Shown in pieces: positions 7,882 through 17,704 of a stretch of DNA of 64,000 bases (position 1 is the first letter of the stretch; each line of letters starts with the position of its first letter). Origin of the DNA: Corynebacterium poyangense (lineage in GTDB: Bacteria > Actinomycetota > Actinomycetes > Mycobacteriales > Mycobacteriaceae); assembly GCF_014522205.1 (NCBI RefSeq), contig NZ_CP046884.1, positions 1,860,001-1,924,000 of the forward strand. The letters are read 5' to 3'. A program made the translations under genes and the position numbers. The notes below the pieces were generated by a model that searched no databases, was not told where the DNA came from, and was given only the letters and a program-made list of their open reading frames with translations.

Positions 7882-9027
7882 TTATTCCCCATTATGGGGG
7901 GTAGCGACTTTCGGGGTCACGGTTAAAGCCATCGGAGTATATTCCACCACAACCTCGGTGATGACCTGCTCAAATGCGCCAATAGGAAGCTCTAGAGTGA
8001 CAATATCCCCCACCTGATATTGGTGCGTGTGTTTATTATCACTCCCGAACTCCCACACGCTCGATGGTGTGACCTCCACCTCAATCTCGCGGGTTCCTGC
8101 GTGCTCTGCAAGTAGCGCTTCTGCTACTTGCTTCGCTTCTTCTTCCGGGGGCTTATATTCCCCCTGTGCTAAGCGCCTAATCCACCTACCGGAATCCCCA
8201 TCGGTAAAGCTGTGAATCTCCTGCTCAGGGTGCTTTTTATCATCATGCACGAAAATATGGGTGGCGGTAGGCCTAGTGGCTTTAATTTTCCAGGAAGTTA
8301 TATCCTCCCCGGCTGTGGACCACACCAACCCGTCTACTCGTCTATATTTTCGAACATCAGCAACCACAACCGGCGTACTCGAACTCACCCCATCAAGCAC
8401 CGGATCACCGGGTAACCACGGCTCTAAACTCACCCACAAATTCGTGTCAGCCAATGCCTTTTTAACCAGGTCAGAGACTTTATCCAGGCGTGCCGCGATA
8501 CTCCGATTAGGGCCCTTTGGGTTATCAGGAAGGACCACGATAGGGTGTCCAAGAATCTCGACCCCTGCTCGAATGATCTTTCGAATAACTTCATCCGCGC
8601 TGCCTTTAGCGGTAAAGAATTCCGTGGTCTTTTGCTCCACACTATTAATCGGCCATTGCCTAGGTGCCGGGGGGATGATCTCACCATCAAGCAAGGACCA
8701 CGGCGACGCTGTAACAATCCTTACGCGCACATCATTTGGGGCCTGATCCTCCGCATAGACCGTAGCCTCCACTGGGATCGACACATGCCGAAGCCCATTA
8801 AAACCCACCACCAGCAAGTATTTTCCGTCAATTGATGTTAATAGCCCCGTAGTTTGAGTTAGGGGAGCTTCAAGAACCGCCGTTCCTGATCCGGTCATCT
8901 CCCACGTGACTTCAAGCTTTTCCGGCTGCTCTACACGCCCTACCGGCCCATCACCATCGACAGGCCATACCTCGGCATAAATCGGGTCATAAGTCAAGCC
9001 GCGCGGCGTATTAAATACCGTATCCAT
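7882..9027 (-). CDS. Tail protein, Gp37-like (tail hub)
   Basis: 381 aa. The order of segments (LEVTWEMTGSGTAVLEAPL, later the RIVTASPWSLLDGEIIPPA region, and a C-terminal YQVGDIVTLELPIG followed by VVVEYTP) is that of the 'ReqiPepy6 Gp37-like' siphovirus family found after Dit in Gram-positive phages. It forms the tail hub beneath the tape measure. It follows the Dit-like gene without a gap. Confidence 0.8.
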   Translation of the reverse strand: MDTVFNTPRGLTYDPIYAEVWPVDGDGPVGRVEQPEKLEVTWEMTGSGTAVLEAPLTQTTGLLTSIDGKYLLVVGFNGLRHVSIPVEATVYAEDQAPNDVRVRIVTASPWSLLDGEIIPPAPRQWPINSVEQKTTEFFTAKGSADEVIRKIIRAGVEILGHPIVVLPDNPKGPNRSIAARLDKVSDLVKKALADTNLWVSLEPWLPGDPVLDGVSSSTPVVVADVRKYRRVDGLVWSTAGEDITSWKIKATRPTATHIFVHDDKKHPEQEIHSFTDGDSGRWIRRLAQGEYKPPEEEAKQVAEALLAEHAGTREIEVEVTPSSVWEFGSDNKHTHQYQVGDIVTLELPIGAFEQVITEVVVEYTPMALTVTPKVATPHNGE

Positions 9028-9939
9028 CTAAAACGGCCTCCGATACTGTGGACGGCCTGTAACCTCAATCGCACTATCGGAAGTCATACCCTCAGCACTC
9101 ACTACGAGCCTGATTTTCTCCCCTACCGGTACCGGGGCGTAAGCCCCTCCCACCTTGGAAAATCTCGAATCGCCCGTGTGTTCCTCGATCACAGTGCGCT
9201 CGCCGGGCCGGGTTGTGATTACCACTACTTCACCGGCTGCTATCTCCCCCTTATAAACCAACACCGAATCACCCACCCCTATATGGGGGTTCACCATCGG
9301 GCCAACCAGCCGCCACGTAACCCACATAGGGCCCTGACCGGAATTAGTCAAATAGGCATTACCTTTACCCGCCGTGACCTCCGGCTGAGAGATATACAGC
9401 GGCCATCCGTGCCCCTCGGGGCCGAAGAAAGGGATCGCGGCCTTTTTATCCCCCTGAGCAATATCAATCCCAAAAGTAGTGGATTGTGGCGCGCCCTCCC
9501 AATAGGGGGTGCTACCTGCAAGAATCCACGCCTCCACCCGGTCCTTACTCTCACAAAACGGGGCCCCCGGATCATAGGTCCAGGTGGTTTCCGGGGTTTT
9601 ATTCAGGCGTGCTCTAAGCTCACGCACCATCCCATCAGGCCGGGTAAAGCGCAATATCCCCTCCTTTTCCGGGGAATTCGCCAAGCTCCACCACTCCTCA
9701 GCCAGGGAATAATACTCTTGGCCCGTGAGCGTACCACCAACCTCAATTTTTAGGGTGGGCTCAGCGCGTCTAATGCTTACCCCCGCCCATTGTGATTCTC
9801 CTCTCACGAAGGTGTGTTCGTGCTGGCTTGCTTCTAGGCCTTCTTGCCCCTCTGCAAGGATCACACCCTCAGCACCGCCGGTTAAATCCCATACTTTTCC
9901 GCGCGGATCGATCCACTCACATATTAGCTGTTCAGGCAC
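9028..9939 (-). CDS. Distal tail protein (Dit-like)
   Basis: 303 aa, directly after the tape measure gene (1-bp overlap) as expected for Dit. An N-terminal ring-type half (ICEWIDPRGKVWDLTGGAEG) is followed by PYWEGAPQST, the usual domain junction, and a galectin-like second half. It builds the ring joining tail tube and tip. Spacer 23 matches 9713-9746 with three mismatches and the AA motif. Confidence 0.8.
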   Translation of the reverse strand: MPEQLICEWIDPRGKVWDLTGGAEGVILAEGQEGLEASQHEHTFVRGESQWAGVSIRRAEPTLKIEVGGTLTGQEYYSLAEEWWSLANSPEKEGILRFTRPDGMVRELRARLNKTPETTWTYDPGAPFCESKDRVEAWILAGSTPYWEGAPQSTTFGIDIAQGDKKAAIPFFGPEGHGWPLYISQPEVTAGKGNAYLTNSGQGPMWVTWRLVGPMVNPHIGVGDSVLVYKGEIAAGEVVVITTRPGERTVIEEHTGDSRFSKVGGAYAPVPVGEKIRLVVSAEGMTSDSAIEVTGRPQYRRPF

Positions 9940-12884
9940 TATTTTTCACCCTCTCTAATCCGCCGCTTCAGGTCCAGAAGTTCAAGCTCCCTAATTGGCC
10001 GCGTAGGATCCGCTGCCACAATCGTGCCAACCGTGATACCGCCTGAATTTTGCGCATCGAAACCATGCCCGCTACCCCTGCTTGCGATAGTGCTTACATC
10101 AGCTTGGTAGCCATCCAAATTGCCTTGCACCGCTTTCGCCATGCGGTAAGAAGCCTGCACCGCCTGGCCGGTCGTATCCTCAATGCCAGCCGCAAAGGCT
10201 GCACCAACTGACCGGCCCGAGTACAATACCCAGCCCCGGCCTGAGAAAGGGCCCTCCTTCGCCGGAGAGAAAGGGAAGAGATTACGCGCGGCCTGAACAA
10301 CGCGCCCAACCGCGCTGATTACCGCGCCAATCATCGAGGTAATACCGCTAATAAAGCCTTGGATAAGCGCCCGGCCCGAAGCCACCAAAAGCCCGCCAAG
10401 ATTCCCTAGCGCGCTCATCGCCATGCCCGGAAGCCTACCAACCCAGCTCACAGCCTGCGACACACCCGCGGAAAAGATCGCTACCGCGCGATTCCACATG
10501 CCAGTAAAGAAATTAATAACGCTATTAACCATTCCGCTAATCGCATTACTAACCCCACTTACAAAGCCCGTGATCGCGGCAATCACGCTTGCGACCATGT
10601 TCACAAAACCAGCAATCACACTAGCGACAAAGCTCACAATCGCCGCCAGCACGCTACCCACAAAGCCTAAGATCACGGCTACCAAGCTCAAGAATGCCGC
10701 CGCCACATTTGCCACCACTTGCAGCACCGGGGCAAGCGCCATCACAATCGATCCGATAATAGCTACTAGCGCGCTAATCGCCGGCATAAGCGCGGTAATA
10801 ACCGGCATAAGAGCGCTAATAATCGTGGCTGCAAGCTGCAAAATCACCGTGATAATCGGCATAGCCGCCGCCACAATTTGCGCAATCACCTGAATGATCT
10901 GAATCACAACCGGAACTAGGGCGGTGATCGCTGGCATAAGAGCCGCCATAATCTGCGAAGCCACCTGCTGCAACACCGGGAATAGCGGCTGAATTGCCTG
11001 CACAACCCCCATAAACGCACCCATGATCCCATCCATAGCGCCCGGAATCTGGGTGAACGCCGCCATGAGCAAGCCAATTCCAGCCACCACCAAACCCACC
11101 GGGGAAGTGAGCAAACCAAGGGCGGTTCCTACCCCCTGCACAATGCCCACAACCGGCCTGAACAGCGCAAACGCGCCTGCCGCTGCTGCCACCACCGGAG
11201 CCATGCTAGAAAGCGCATTAGCGAAAGTCTCTAAGTAGGGTGCTACCGCTTGCATAGCGGAAGCCAAGGCGCCACCAATCACGCCCGCGATTTGCCCAAT
11301 CGCCGGTAAAAGCGGGCTCACAGCGGAAAGAATCGCGCCAAAAGCGGCGCCCAAAGGCCCCATAACCGGGGCGATCTGCTGCAACCCAGACCCTAGCGCA
11401 TCCACAAAGGTCGATAATCCAGGGCCGATAGCTTGAATAAAATCAGCAATCGCAGGGGCCAAGGTTTGGCCTATAATCCCAGCTAATTGGCCTACAATCG
11501 GAAGTACAGCACCCACCGCGCCACTCATAGCTTCAAAGAAGCTCACCAGGGTTTGCATCCCCTGAGCGGAATTCACCCACTGATTTGTGTGCTCGATCAC
11601 TTGCCCAAGAGTGCCAAGAAAAGGCGCGCCAGCGGTGCTCATCGCGGACCATACCCCGGAGGTTATGCCGCCTAGCTGCTGCATAACCCCCCAAAATTCC
11701 TGCACCTTGGCAATCGAGGCATTAAGCGAAGCCTCTAGCTCACCGCTTTCAAATCCGGCCACGAGCTTATTGCTCCAGGCTTCGGCCATGCTGGAAATAT
11801 GGCCGGTCATTCTTTCCAGGATCGGAGCACCAGCCGCGCCTAAAGCCACAATACCGGGCACGGATCCGGCGATAGCCTGTACCAAATTACCCGCCGCGCG
11901 GCTGGAATTTTCCAGTAGGCTAGTGGTCATTTTAAGCCCCTGACCATTGGAAACAAAAGCAACAACCCCGGCCGCGGCATTCCCCATATCCATAGCAAGG
12001 CCGGTAATCGCGCTACGCACCGGCTCCACCAAATTCTTCAAATCCCCAATATTTGAGAGATTCGCCCAGAAGCTTTGCTGCACCTCCTCGCCAAGGCCGC
12101 TAAAGGATTCTTTCAGCCCGCGCATAGCGGTAGCGGCTTCCTGAGCCGCCGGGGGCATCTTCGAAATTGCATTCGAGAAATCCTCAGCGGATTCCGCTTT
12201 CAGCGCTTCACCCATGCCCTTAAAAGCGGATTTAAGCACCCCTATAGCCATAGCCGCACCCGTAAAGAAGCCAGGGGCCATAGCCCCCGCTAAGCTCCCC
12301 AAAGCTGCCACAAAACCCCACGTAGCGGTGGCTGCAGCAGCAAAGGTAGGCGCCATACCAGCCAGCCCCACGGTAGCTACAGCAATAGTACCCATCATTT
12401 GAGGGATCATGCGAAGATTCGTGAGCAAATGCCCGCCAAAGAACCGGGAAGCGACTTTCGCCGTAGCAAGAGCCGCATAAAATGCCTTAGTATCGAGCTT
12501 TAATTGCGCATGAATATCAGGCCTACCAGCGGCTTTAACCGTAGCTTTCACCGCCATAAGGAAGCGATTATTATTCACATCAATATCAGCTTTAATGTGA
12601 TCTAGGGCATTTTCCGCCTTATTTTTTGCCCGCCGCGCCTGCTCCACCATGTGAGCACTATTGACCTCGGCGCCTACTTTGAAATCTTTCACCGCTGCTT
12701 CGGCTGCTTTGACCGCCTTTTGAGCGCTCATAATAAGCTCGCGCTCTTTTACCTCAGCCCCAATATGCGCGGTAAGAGTATCCTCAATCCGATTAAGGTA
12801 AGCCTCTAACTTATGGCGAAATTCCTTTGTGTTAGGCATGATTTTAACATTCGCGGCGCCTACGGTTTTGCCCATGCCTGACAT
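9939..12884 (-). CDS. Tape measure protein
   Basis: 981 aa from ATG at 12,884, preceded by GGGAGTAAAAG, which is better than a start 10 codons upstream. The N-terminus is a charged coiled coil (about 1-115); the centre is very long, hydrophobic and Ala/Gly/Ile-rich with many membrane-like helices; the C-terminus has FPFSPAKEGPFSGRGW, typical of tape measures. It sets tail length and helps DNA enter the cell. Longest gene of the prophage, with no sign of decay. Confidence 0.95.
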   Translation of the reverse strand: MSGMGKTVGAANVKIMPNTKEFRHKLEAYLNRIEDTLTAHIGAEVKERELIMSAQKAVKAAEAAVKDFKVGAEVNSAHMVEQARRAKNKAENALDHIKADIDVNNNRFLMAVKATVKAAGRPDIHAQLKLDTKAFYAALATAKVASRFFGGHLLTNLRMIPQMMGTIAVATVGLAGMAPTFAAAATATWGFVAALGSLAGAMAPGFFTGAAMAIGVLKSAFKGMGEALKAESAEDFSNAISKMPPAAQEAATAMRGLKESFSGLGEEVQQSFWANLSNIGDLKNLVEPVRSAITGLAMDMGNAAAGVVAFVSNGQGLKMTTSLLENSSRAAGNLVQAIAGSVPGIVALGAAGAPILERMTGHISSMAEAWSNKLVAGFESGELEASLNASIAKVQEFWGVMQQLGGITSGVWSAMSTAGAPFLGTLGQVIEHTNQWVNSAQGMQTLVSFFEAMSGAVGAVLPIVGQLAGIIGQTLAPAIADFIQAIGPGLSTFVDALGSGLQQIAPVMGPLGAAFGAILSAVSPLLPAIGQIAGVIGGALASAMQAVAPYLETFANALSSMAPVVAAAAGAFALFRPVVGIVQGVGTALGLLTSPVGLVVAGIGLLMAAFTQIPGAMDGIMGAFMGVVQAIQPLFPVLQQVASQIMAALMPAITALVPVVIQIIQVIAQIVAAAMPIITVILQLAATIISALMPVITALMPAISALVAIIGSIVMALAPVLQVVANVAAAFLSLVAVILGFVGSVLAAIVSFVASVIAGFVNMVASVIAAITGFVSGVSNAISGMVNSVINFFTGMWNRAVAIFSAGVSQAVSWVGRLPGMAMSALGNLGGLLVASGRALIQGFISGITSMIGAVISAVGRVVQAARNLFPFSPAKEGPFSGRGWVLYSGRSVGAAFAAGIEDTTGQAVQASYRMAKAVQGNLDGYQADVSTIASRGSGHGFDAQNSGGITVGTIVAADPTRPIRELELLDLKRRIREGEK

Positions 12885-12888
12885 TCTT

Positions 12889-13305
12889 TTACTCCCATCC
12901 TCCGGCTGCTGCACGCGCCTTAGCTAAAATCGCGTTATTGCTTTTCTTTTTCTTTAATTTATTAAAAGCTTCATAGCCAGGATAATTTTCCCAATTATTA
13001 AACTCAATCGGCCTGGAACCTTTTTTACGCTTAGAATTAGCTTCTCCACACCGCCACGCCTCAACGATATTCCGCAAATCCATAAGCAACCAATCCGAGC
13101 GAGTGAAGCTCTGCCCGTCGGGTTCTCCCAGTAAACGGGCCATAAAGCGGGAATTTTCCGGCAATCCCTCCACGAGCAATAGCACCTCGGTAGCGGGCCA
13201 CTCCTGAACAACCTCGACCAGCCGCAAATTATAAAATTGTTGAAAATCAGGGACCAACGCGCTGCCAAATTTATCTATATGCTCATAAAGGGTGATTATT
13301 TTCCC
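12889..13305 (-). CDS. Tail assembly chaperone T part, reached by -1 frameshift
   Basis: Open frame with no convincing start of its own. In the -1 frame it continues from the slippery site of the upstream gene as LGKIITLYEHIDKFGSALVP, then LVPDFQQFYNLRLVEVVQEW, and ends 4 bp before the tape measure start. The basic C-terminus (KLKKKKSNNAILAKARAAAG) is typical of T extensions. The G-T fusion binds the tape measure during tail assembly. Confidence 0.85.
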   Translation of the reverse strand, partial: GKIITLYEHIDKFGSALVPDFQQFYNLRLVEVVQEWPATEVLLLVEGLPENSRFMARLLGEPDGQSFTRSDWLLMDLRNIVEAWRCGEANSKRKKGSRPIEFNNWENYPGYEAFNKLKKKKSNNAILAKARAAAGGWE

Positions 13306-13748
13306 AAGCGCTCCGAAATCTCACTAAAAGCGGCGAATAGCGCGGTTTCCGGGTCTTTGTGATTAATAAGCCACTCCCGCATATCATTAGGGTTTTTAGC
13401 GATATTAATGACAAATTCCTCGATCTTTTCCACCGCATTGGTTAATTTTTCAAAATCTTCCGGGGTTAGGTTCTCGGCATTAATCTCGGATTCTTCACCG
13501 GTAAGGCTTTCAGGGAATGCCGCTTTAATAGCAACCAGGCTTTTTTGCACTTTCAGCCGCGCGCTTGGTAGCTCATGGGCAAATGATCGAATCTCCGGCA
13601 TACCATCCAAAGTGGGATCAGCATTTTCCGGGGTGAATTCCGGCGCCACGCCCGCTAGCACGGGGCTAGAATCCTCCACAGGGGCAGGGGTATCAGGCTC
13701 AATCGGGGCCGGGGCGGGAAGATCAAATTCGGAAACATTTTCGACCAT
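13296..13748 (-). CDS. Tail assembly chaperone G part
   Basis: 150 aa from ATG at 13,748 (MVENVSEFDLPAPAPIEPD). The N-terminus is Pro/Glu-rich and disordered; a helical domain follows (about 75-150), ending EISERLGK then TAA. The last codons TTG GGA AAA TAA hold the slippery heptamer that gives the G-T fusion. It is between the major tail protein and the tape measure, as in lambda-type tails. Confidence 0.85.
   Translation of the reverse strand: MVENVSEFDLPAPAPIEPDTPAPVEDSSPVLAGVAPEFTPENADPTLDGMPEIRSFAHELPSARLKVQKSLVAIKAAFPESLTGEESEINAENLTPEDFEKLTNAVEKIEEFVINIAKNPNDMREWLINHKDPETALFAAFSEISERLGK
13299..13305 (-). other. Programmed -1 ribosomal frameshift site
   Basis: GGGAAAA read leftward, directly before the TAA of the G gene. 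Slipping back one base opens the T frame. The heptamer, the overlap and the position upstream of the tape measure are the classical tail-chaperone arrangement. Confidence 0.85.
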
Positions 13749-13823
13749 CGGACAAATCCTCTCCACAAAAGAAAACGGTGCTCGGGATCAAGTATCCCAG
13801 CACCGCCTCTCCGTGAAGTGATT

Positions 13824-14429
13824 CTAGCCACCAACACCAGGGGCTACAGCCTTTTTCAGTGCTGAATGGCCAATACGGCCGCGCGGCTCGCCTGCTTGAT
13901 TCAGCACGGTATACACCACGGGAATGCCCAAGAATTTCTCGGGATCCATCTCGATCCCATCACCCGGAGCGGACGCCGCCTTGGGGTACTGGAAAGCAAG
14001 GAAGTTTGTGCCATCAATCACAATCACTAGCACAGCAATCTCGGTTGCGGTATAAGCCGGTGGAATATGAAAATACCCATCTTCCCCAATGCTGCCATTA
14101 GCCCCGAAGCGGTGCTTAAGCGGCACCTCAGAGAACTGCACCGGGGTGATAGTGACAGTATCCACGGTCTTAACGGCGGTGGTTCTAAAGCTCGGATTCT
14201 CCCATACTCCGACAACTTCGCCACCCTCAGTGTCACCCCCGATTTGGGGTAGCTCGTCCAGTGAGGTATATCCCACTGGCACATAGCTACCAATCGCGGC
14301 TGTAGTGTCCTTGCTCAGCCAGGTCTTGATCTCCTCCATAGTAGGGGGCTTGGTGCCTACAGGGGCGATCAGCACAGCACCCCGGCCCGGCATAAATACC
14401 GCTGAATCCTGATATGCGGTCTCGGCCAT
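13824..14429 (-). CDS. Major tail protein
   Basis: 201 aa. The segments AETAYQDSAVFMPGRGAVLI, then SFRTTAVKTVDTVTITPVQF, then MDPEKFLGIPVVYTVLNQAG are typical of actinophage tail-tube subunits. It polymerises into the tail tube. Spacer 37 (duplicated as spacer 41) matches 13,916-13,948 exactly, covering the DPEKFLGIPVV codons; the flanking motif there is CA rather than AA. Confidence 0.85.
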   Translation of the reverse strand: MAETAYQDSAVFMPGRGAVLIAPVGTKPPTMEEIKTWLSKDTTAAIGSYVPVGYTSLDELPQIGGDTEGGEVVGVWENPSFRTTAVKTVDTVTITPVQFSEVPLKHRFGANGSIGEDGYFHIPPAYTATEIAVLVIVIDGTNFLAFQYPKAASAPGDGIEMDPEKFLGIPVVYTVLNQAGEPRGRIGHSALKKAVAPGVGG

Positions 14430-14831
14430 TTAGCTCACTCTCCTAAGAAATAATGTATAGCTCGACATACACGACTCCGCGCCTGAGGGTGTGTGCGGCG
14501 CCATAAGAGTAGGCTCACTCTCACAGACAACACTAGAGACTTTCACATCATTAACCCCGGTTAGCGCCAAAATAGCGGCATGGGCTTCATCATGCCCAGC
14601 TGCGACACTATCCCAATCAGGGCCACTAGTAAGTAGGGTTACTCTAATCCGGTAGGCCCATCTTTGCCCCGGCATGCCACCGACCGACTCCCATAATGGG
14701 ACCTGCACCACGGTCACCAGATCCCCATCATAGGTCGCATCGCGGGCTAAGCACACCTCATGACCAACCCCTTTTAGGCCCTCTACCAGCACTAATAGTG
14801 GGTCAAAGCGCTTGTGCTCCGGCTGAATCAT
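14430..14831 (-). CDS. Tail terminator-like protein
   Basis: 133 aa (MIQPEHKRFDPLLVLVEGLK). It abuts the major tail protein and overlaps the upstream gene by 4 bp. Size and place between the gp10-like and major tail genes are those of the tail terminator that caps the tube. No specific motif beyond position. Confidence 0.7.
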   Translation of the reverse strand: MIQPEHKRFDPLLVLVEGLKGVGHEVCLARDATYDGDLVTVVQVPLWESVGGMPGQRWAYRIRVTLLTSGPDWDSVAAGHDEAHAAILALTGVNDVKVSSVVCESEPTLMAPHTPSGAESCMSSYTLFLRRVS

Positions 14832-15145
14832 GCTCCCAGCCCCTTATGTAAATTGAATTGCCCTGGCACGAATCTTCCAGGGTTCCCATCCCGATTTTCG
14901 GCAAAATGCCCATACTCAATAGCCAGGGCCGCATGATGGTCATTGTAGACATAACGATCCACCACGCCCTTTTTCCCAGGCGCTTTACCGATCCTAAAAT
15001 TACCGGAATAGCGGCTCGTTTTCTTATGCGTAGCCGCTGCTGCCTCAGCGCGGGCTTTAATCTTCGCAGCGGCTTCATCAAGCACCGCGGATTTTGACGC
15101 CAGCCGCGCCATATCGGTGCCACAGCTCTTATATACTTTAGCCAT
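14828..15145 (-). CDS. HK97 gp10-like head-tail protein
   Basis: 105 aa, strongly basic (AAAKIKARAEAAAATHKKTS), with YNDHHAALAIEYGHF near the centre, matching small HK97-gp10-type neck proteins. It overlaps both neighbours by a few bases, so the neck genes are translationally coupled. Confidence 0.75.
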   Translation of the reverse strand: MAKVYKSCGTDMARLASKSAVLDEAAAKIKARAEAAAATHKKTSRYSGNFRIGKAPGKKGVVDRYVYNDHHAALAIEYGHFAENRDGNPGRFVPGQFNLHKGLGA

Positions 15146-15500
15146 TTCTTACCCCTCTTTTTACTGCTGTTTGGGTGAGGTTCACGACGTCACGGGCGGT
15201 CCTTCTGGACCCCCGGTGCCTTTTAGGCTCTCCCACCACCCGGTAAGTGATCCCTTCCTCATCAATCACGAGGGAGAGGTCATCGCCTGGAAAATTACGG
15301 CAATAAAACCGCTTGAGATTCAAAACCCCCTTTTCACCAGCGCTAATGTAGGTTTGTATATCTTCGGTGGATCCTTGCTGCAAGCGCCCCAGCACGGTCA
15401 CATGGCCGATTTCAGTGGGTATCATGCGCCCGTGCTCGCCCATGCGCATTTCCCGCAGGACCACGGTCACCATATCTTTTGCGGCAGTACTTCGTAGCAT
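15138..15500 (-). CDS. Head-closure-like neck protein
   Basis: 120 aa from ATG at 15,500 (MLRSTAAKDMVTVVLREMRM). A longer start would run into the upstream gene. Beta-rich middle with a basic C-terminus (KRHRGSRRTARDVV). Between connector and gp10-like genes, the usual place of the head-closure (stopper) protein. Assigned by synteny. Confidence 0.7.
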   Translation of the reverse strand: MLRSTAAKDMVTVVLREMRMGEHGRMIPTEIGHVTVLGRLQQGSTEDIQTYISAGEKGVLNLKRFYCRNFPGDDLSLVIDEEGITYRVVGEPKRHRGSRRTARDVVNLTQTAVKRGVRNG

Positions 15501-15508
15501 GATTTTTC

Positions 15509-15955
15509 TCACCCCTCCGCATACCAAGGGAAGCCGTAGCGGGTCCCATCGGGCACATAGCCGGTGGATAAGCCGTATCCATCGCCCCGGCGGGTATGGA
15601 TAACCCCGAGGCCTTGTGGTCGCTTATGTGTTCGAAAGTCAGCGAGAGTTCGCATCTCAGCCGGGGTGAAAATATCAGCCTTGGTCACCGTAGCGTCAAG
15701 GCCATAGGAATAATCCCCCTCAGCTTCACGGGTGAACCGGTCCGGGTTCGTGTACAGCCTACGGGTCGCTAAACCTATCACTGCCAGGGCCGCAGGGGGA
15801 ACATCATCCGGGTGAACCCAGTTTTGCCCGGTAATCTGCAAGGCTGTAGCGCTCACGGTCTCAATCGCCCATAATGCTAAGCCCTCATCAAGCGGCCCGT
15901 GATCTGAGGAAAGCGAGCGCTCCAAATCGGCGGTTTCTAGCAAACGTGTTCGCAT
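15509..15955 (-). CDS. Head-tail connector protein, gp6-like
   Basis: 148 aa starting MRTRLLETADLERSLSSDHG. GGGAGG stands 8 nt upstream, which favours this ATG over the one 6 bp earlier. The segments DDVPPAALAVIGLATRRLYT and YSYGLDA are typical of actinophage gp6-type adaptor proteins that ring the portal. Confidence 0.8.
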   Translation of the reverse strand: MRTRLLETADLERSLSSDHGPLDEGLALWAIETVSATALQITGQNWVHPDDVPPAALAVIGLATRRLYTNPDRFTREAEGDYSYGLDATVTKADIFTPAEMRTLADFRTHKRPQGLGVIHTRRGDGYGLSTGYVPDGTRYGFPWYAEG

Positions 15956-16023
15956 AATCATTACCTCCCATAAATAATGCCCCACCCCGAAAATCCAGGG
16001 CGGGGCTTAAATCCGAACCACCT

Positions 16024-17105
16024 TTAGGCAGCACCAGCCGGAGTTGCGGTAGCCGGGGCTTCCTCAATGCCAGCCTTGCCGGTAAGCTTCACAATCCGCT
16101 GTGGGTCAAGCACACTGGCACCAGCGAAAATATCAATCACAGCCCGATCTTGGAGGTGATCCGGGTCGTAATCGTGCAGGTAGCGCAAGGTGAAGCCATC
16201 AGCGGAAGCCGTGGACGAGAAAGCTGCACCACGCGGCGCAACCGGAACACGAGTGGCGAGTGTCACAGCGTCACGCTGCAAAGCGTAAGCCGCATAGGGG
16301 TCAATCGCGTAATCTTCCACCACGGTAAAGCCGTATAGCCTACCAAGCGTTGCGTCACGGAGTAGGCCGTCAGTACCGGCTTCATTTACCTTGAAAAGAT
16401 TCGGCTGCGAAAGTAGAGCACCGGCCCAGCCAGAACCCACTACCAGATAACGGCCTTGCATGGGCACACCACGCAACCCCAATAGGCGATGAGCTGCACG
16501 AATAGCGGACAACACCTCCCGTGGGTATTGGCGGTGAGGTGAGCGTCCTTAACCGCTGCCTGAGCACCGCTCAACCCAAGGCCGGTCGCAATCGGGAATT
16601 TTTTGGCGGCGCGAAGTGCTGCAATATCCGCATGCACCCCTCCCTCGGAATCCACAATCTTCCCTTTATCGGCCTTATCGGCTACGGAAAGACCAGCCTT
16701 CACGGTATCGAATGCGGCTCCGACGATCTCATTGAGCTTCTCAGCCACGGATTCAGCCATAGGCGCTACTACTTGCTGCTCCATGCTAAGCAAAGTAAAG
16801 GTGGCGAAATCGTCCGGGAGCTTTACCGCTTGGTACACCTGATCAGTGAGCTTGATCGAAGTGAAAGGCTCATAAAGGTCGCTGTAGGTAATAGCCTTTT
16901 CCGCGGCCCGATCCTCGGCGGTATAAACCCGCGCTTTATCGATCCGAACAGGGGATTTCACGGTGACGGTCGCGCCCCGGCCTGGGACGAATTCCTTGGA
17001 ATAATCCTGATTGATGATCCGCGCCAAGGTGGAGCGATTACGCAGCGCTGCCAGAGTGGAAGTAGCGAGCTGCTCAGGGGTGTAAAGCATGTGATTCACA
17101 GCCAT
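16024..17105 (-). pseudogene. Major capsid protein, one frameshift
   Basis: HK97-type major capsid. The N-terminal part (MAVNHMLYTPEQLATSTLAA to HLTANTHG) and the C-terminal part (VLSAIRAAHRLLGLRGVPMQ to the stop at 16,024) lie in different frames. Adding one G to the GGG run at 16,518-16,520 joins them as THGEVLSAIR, giving about 360 aa. It is either an inactivating deletion or a consensus error. Spacers 25 (three mismatches) and 50 (one mismatch) match this gene, both with AA flanks. Confidence 0.8.
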
Positions 17106-17116
17106 GTGATTTTCTC

Positions 17117-17653
17117 CTATCGCTTGTAAATTCTTTCACCGATCTTTGTGAGATCGGTCTCATCTTCGGGTCGGTTTCCGGCAGTGGCGCGCTTCACACC
17201 GTCATCTGGGTAGGATCCCGGCGCGCGGCGGCGCAAATGCACTAGCTCTAAAAGCGCTTCGGCGTCCTTTTCTAGCTCTTCTTTTGTGCCACCCACCAGG
17301 CGCTTCGCTAAATCCATTGGTAAGCCTTTTTCCACGGCTACCTGGAGCCGCGTAAGCTCACCTTCTGCTGCTAGGGCCCGCTCGCGCAGCCGCTTATTTT
17401 CGCTGCTCTTCTTGCGGAGCCTAGCCAGGATTCGGCGCGTAGATTCGGGCTGATCTTCTGATTCTTCCTCGGTATCAGAGTGATCTTCCTCTTCTACTTC
17501 TTCGACCTGGGTATGATTTTCGTCGTTTTCCTGCCCCATTTTTTCCTGCTTTTCCTCCACGTCAGCGGCGGGGGTTGCATTCTCGGGGGCTTCCTGCTCC
17601 ACATCCTCAACAGGGCCGTGGTCAGCGGAAATGTTGCTTTCACTACCGGACAA
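17117..17653 (-). CDS. Capsid scaffolding protein
   Basis: 178 aa from a TTG start with AAAGGAAC upstream. Very acidic N-terminal half (EEVEEEDHSDTEEESED), then a coiled coil (RRILARLRKKSSENKRLRER), directly before the capsid gene: the signature of a phage scaffold, removed during procapsid maturation. Spacer 33 matches 17,506-17,538 exactly, with a GA flank. Confidence 0.8.
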   Translation of the reverse strand: MSGSESNISADHGPVEDVEQEAPENATPAADVEEKQEKMGQENDENHTQVEEVEEEDHSDTEEESEDQPESTRRILARLRKKSSENKRLRERALAAEGELTRLQVAVEKGLPMDLAKRLVGGTKEELEKDAEALLELVHLRRRAPGSYPDDGVKRATAGNRPEDETDLTKIGERIYKR

Positions 17654-17704
17654 ATTCGGTTCCTTTCACTCATGGCGGTAGGATACTAACCCCGCATGGG
17701 GGTG

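Noticed and set aside
10423..10893. Rightward frame antisense to the tape measure gene
   Set aside because: Shadow of a long hydrophobic coding region; the tape measure frame is clearly the real one.
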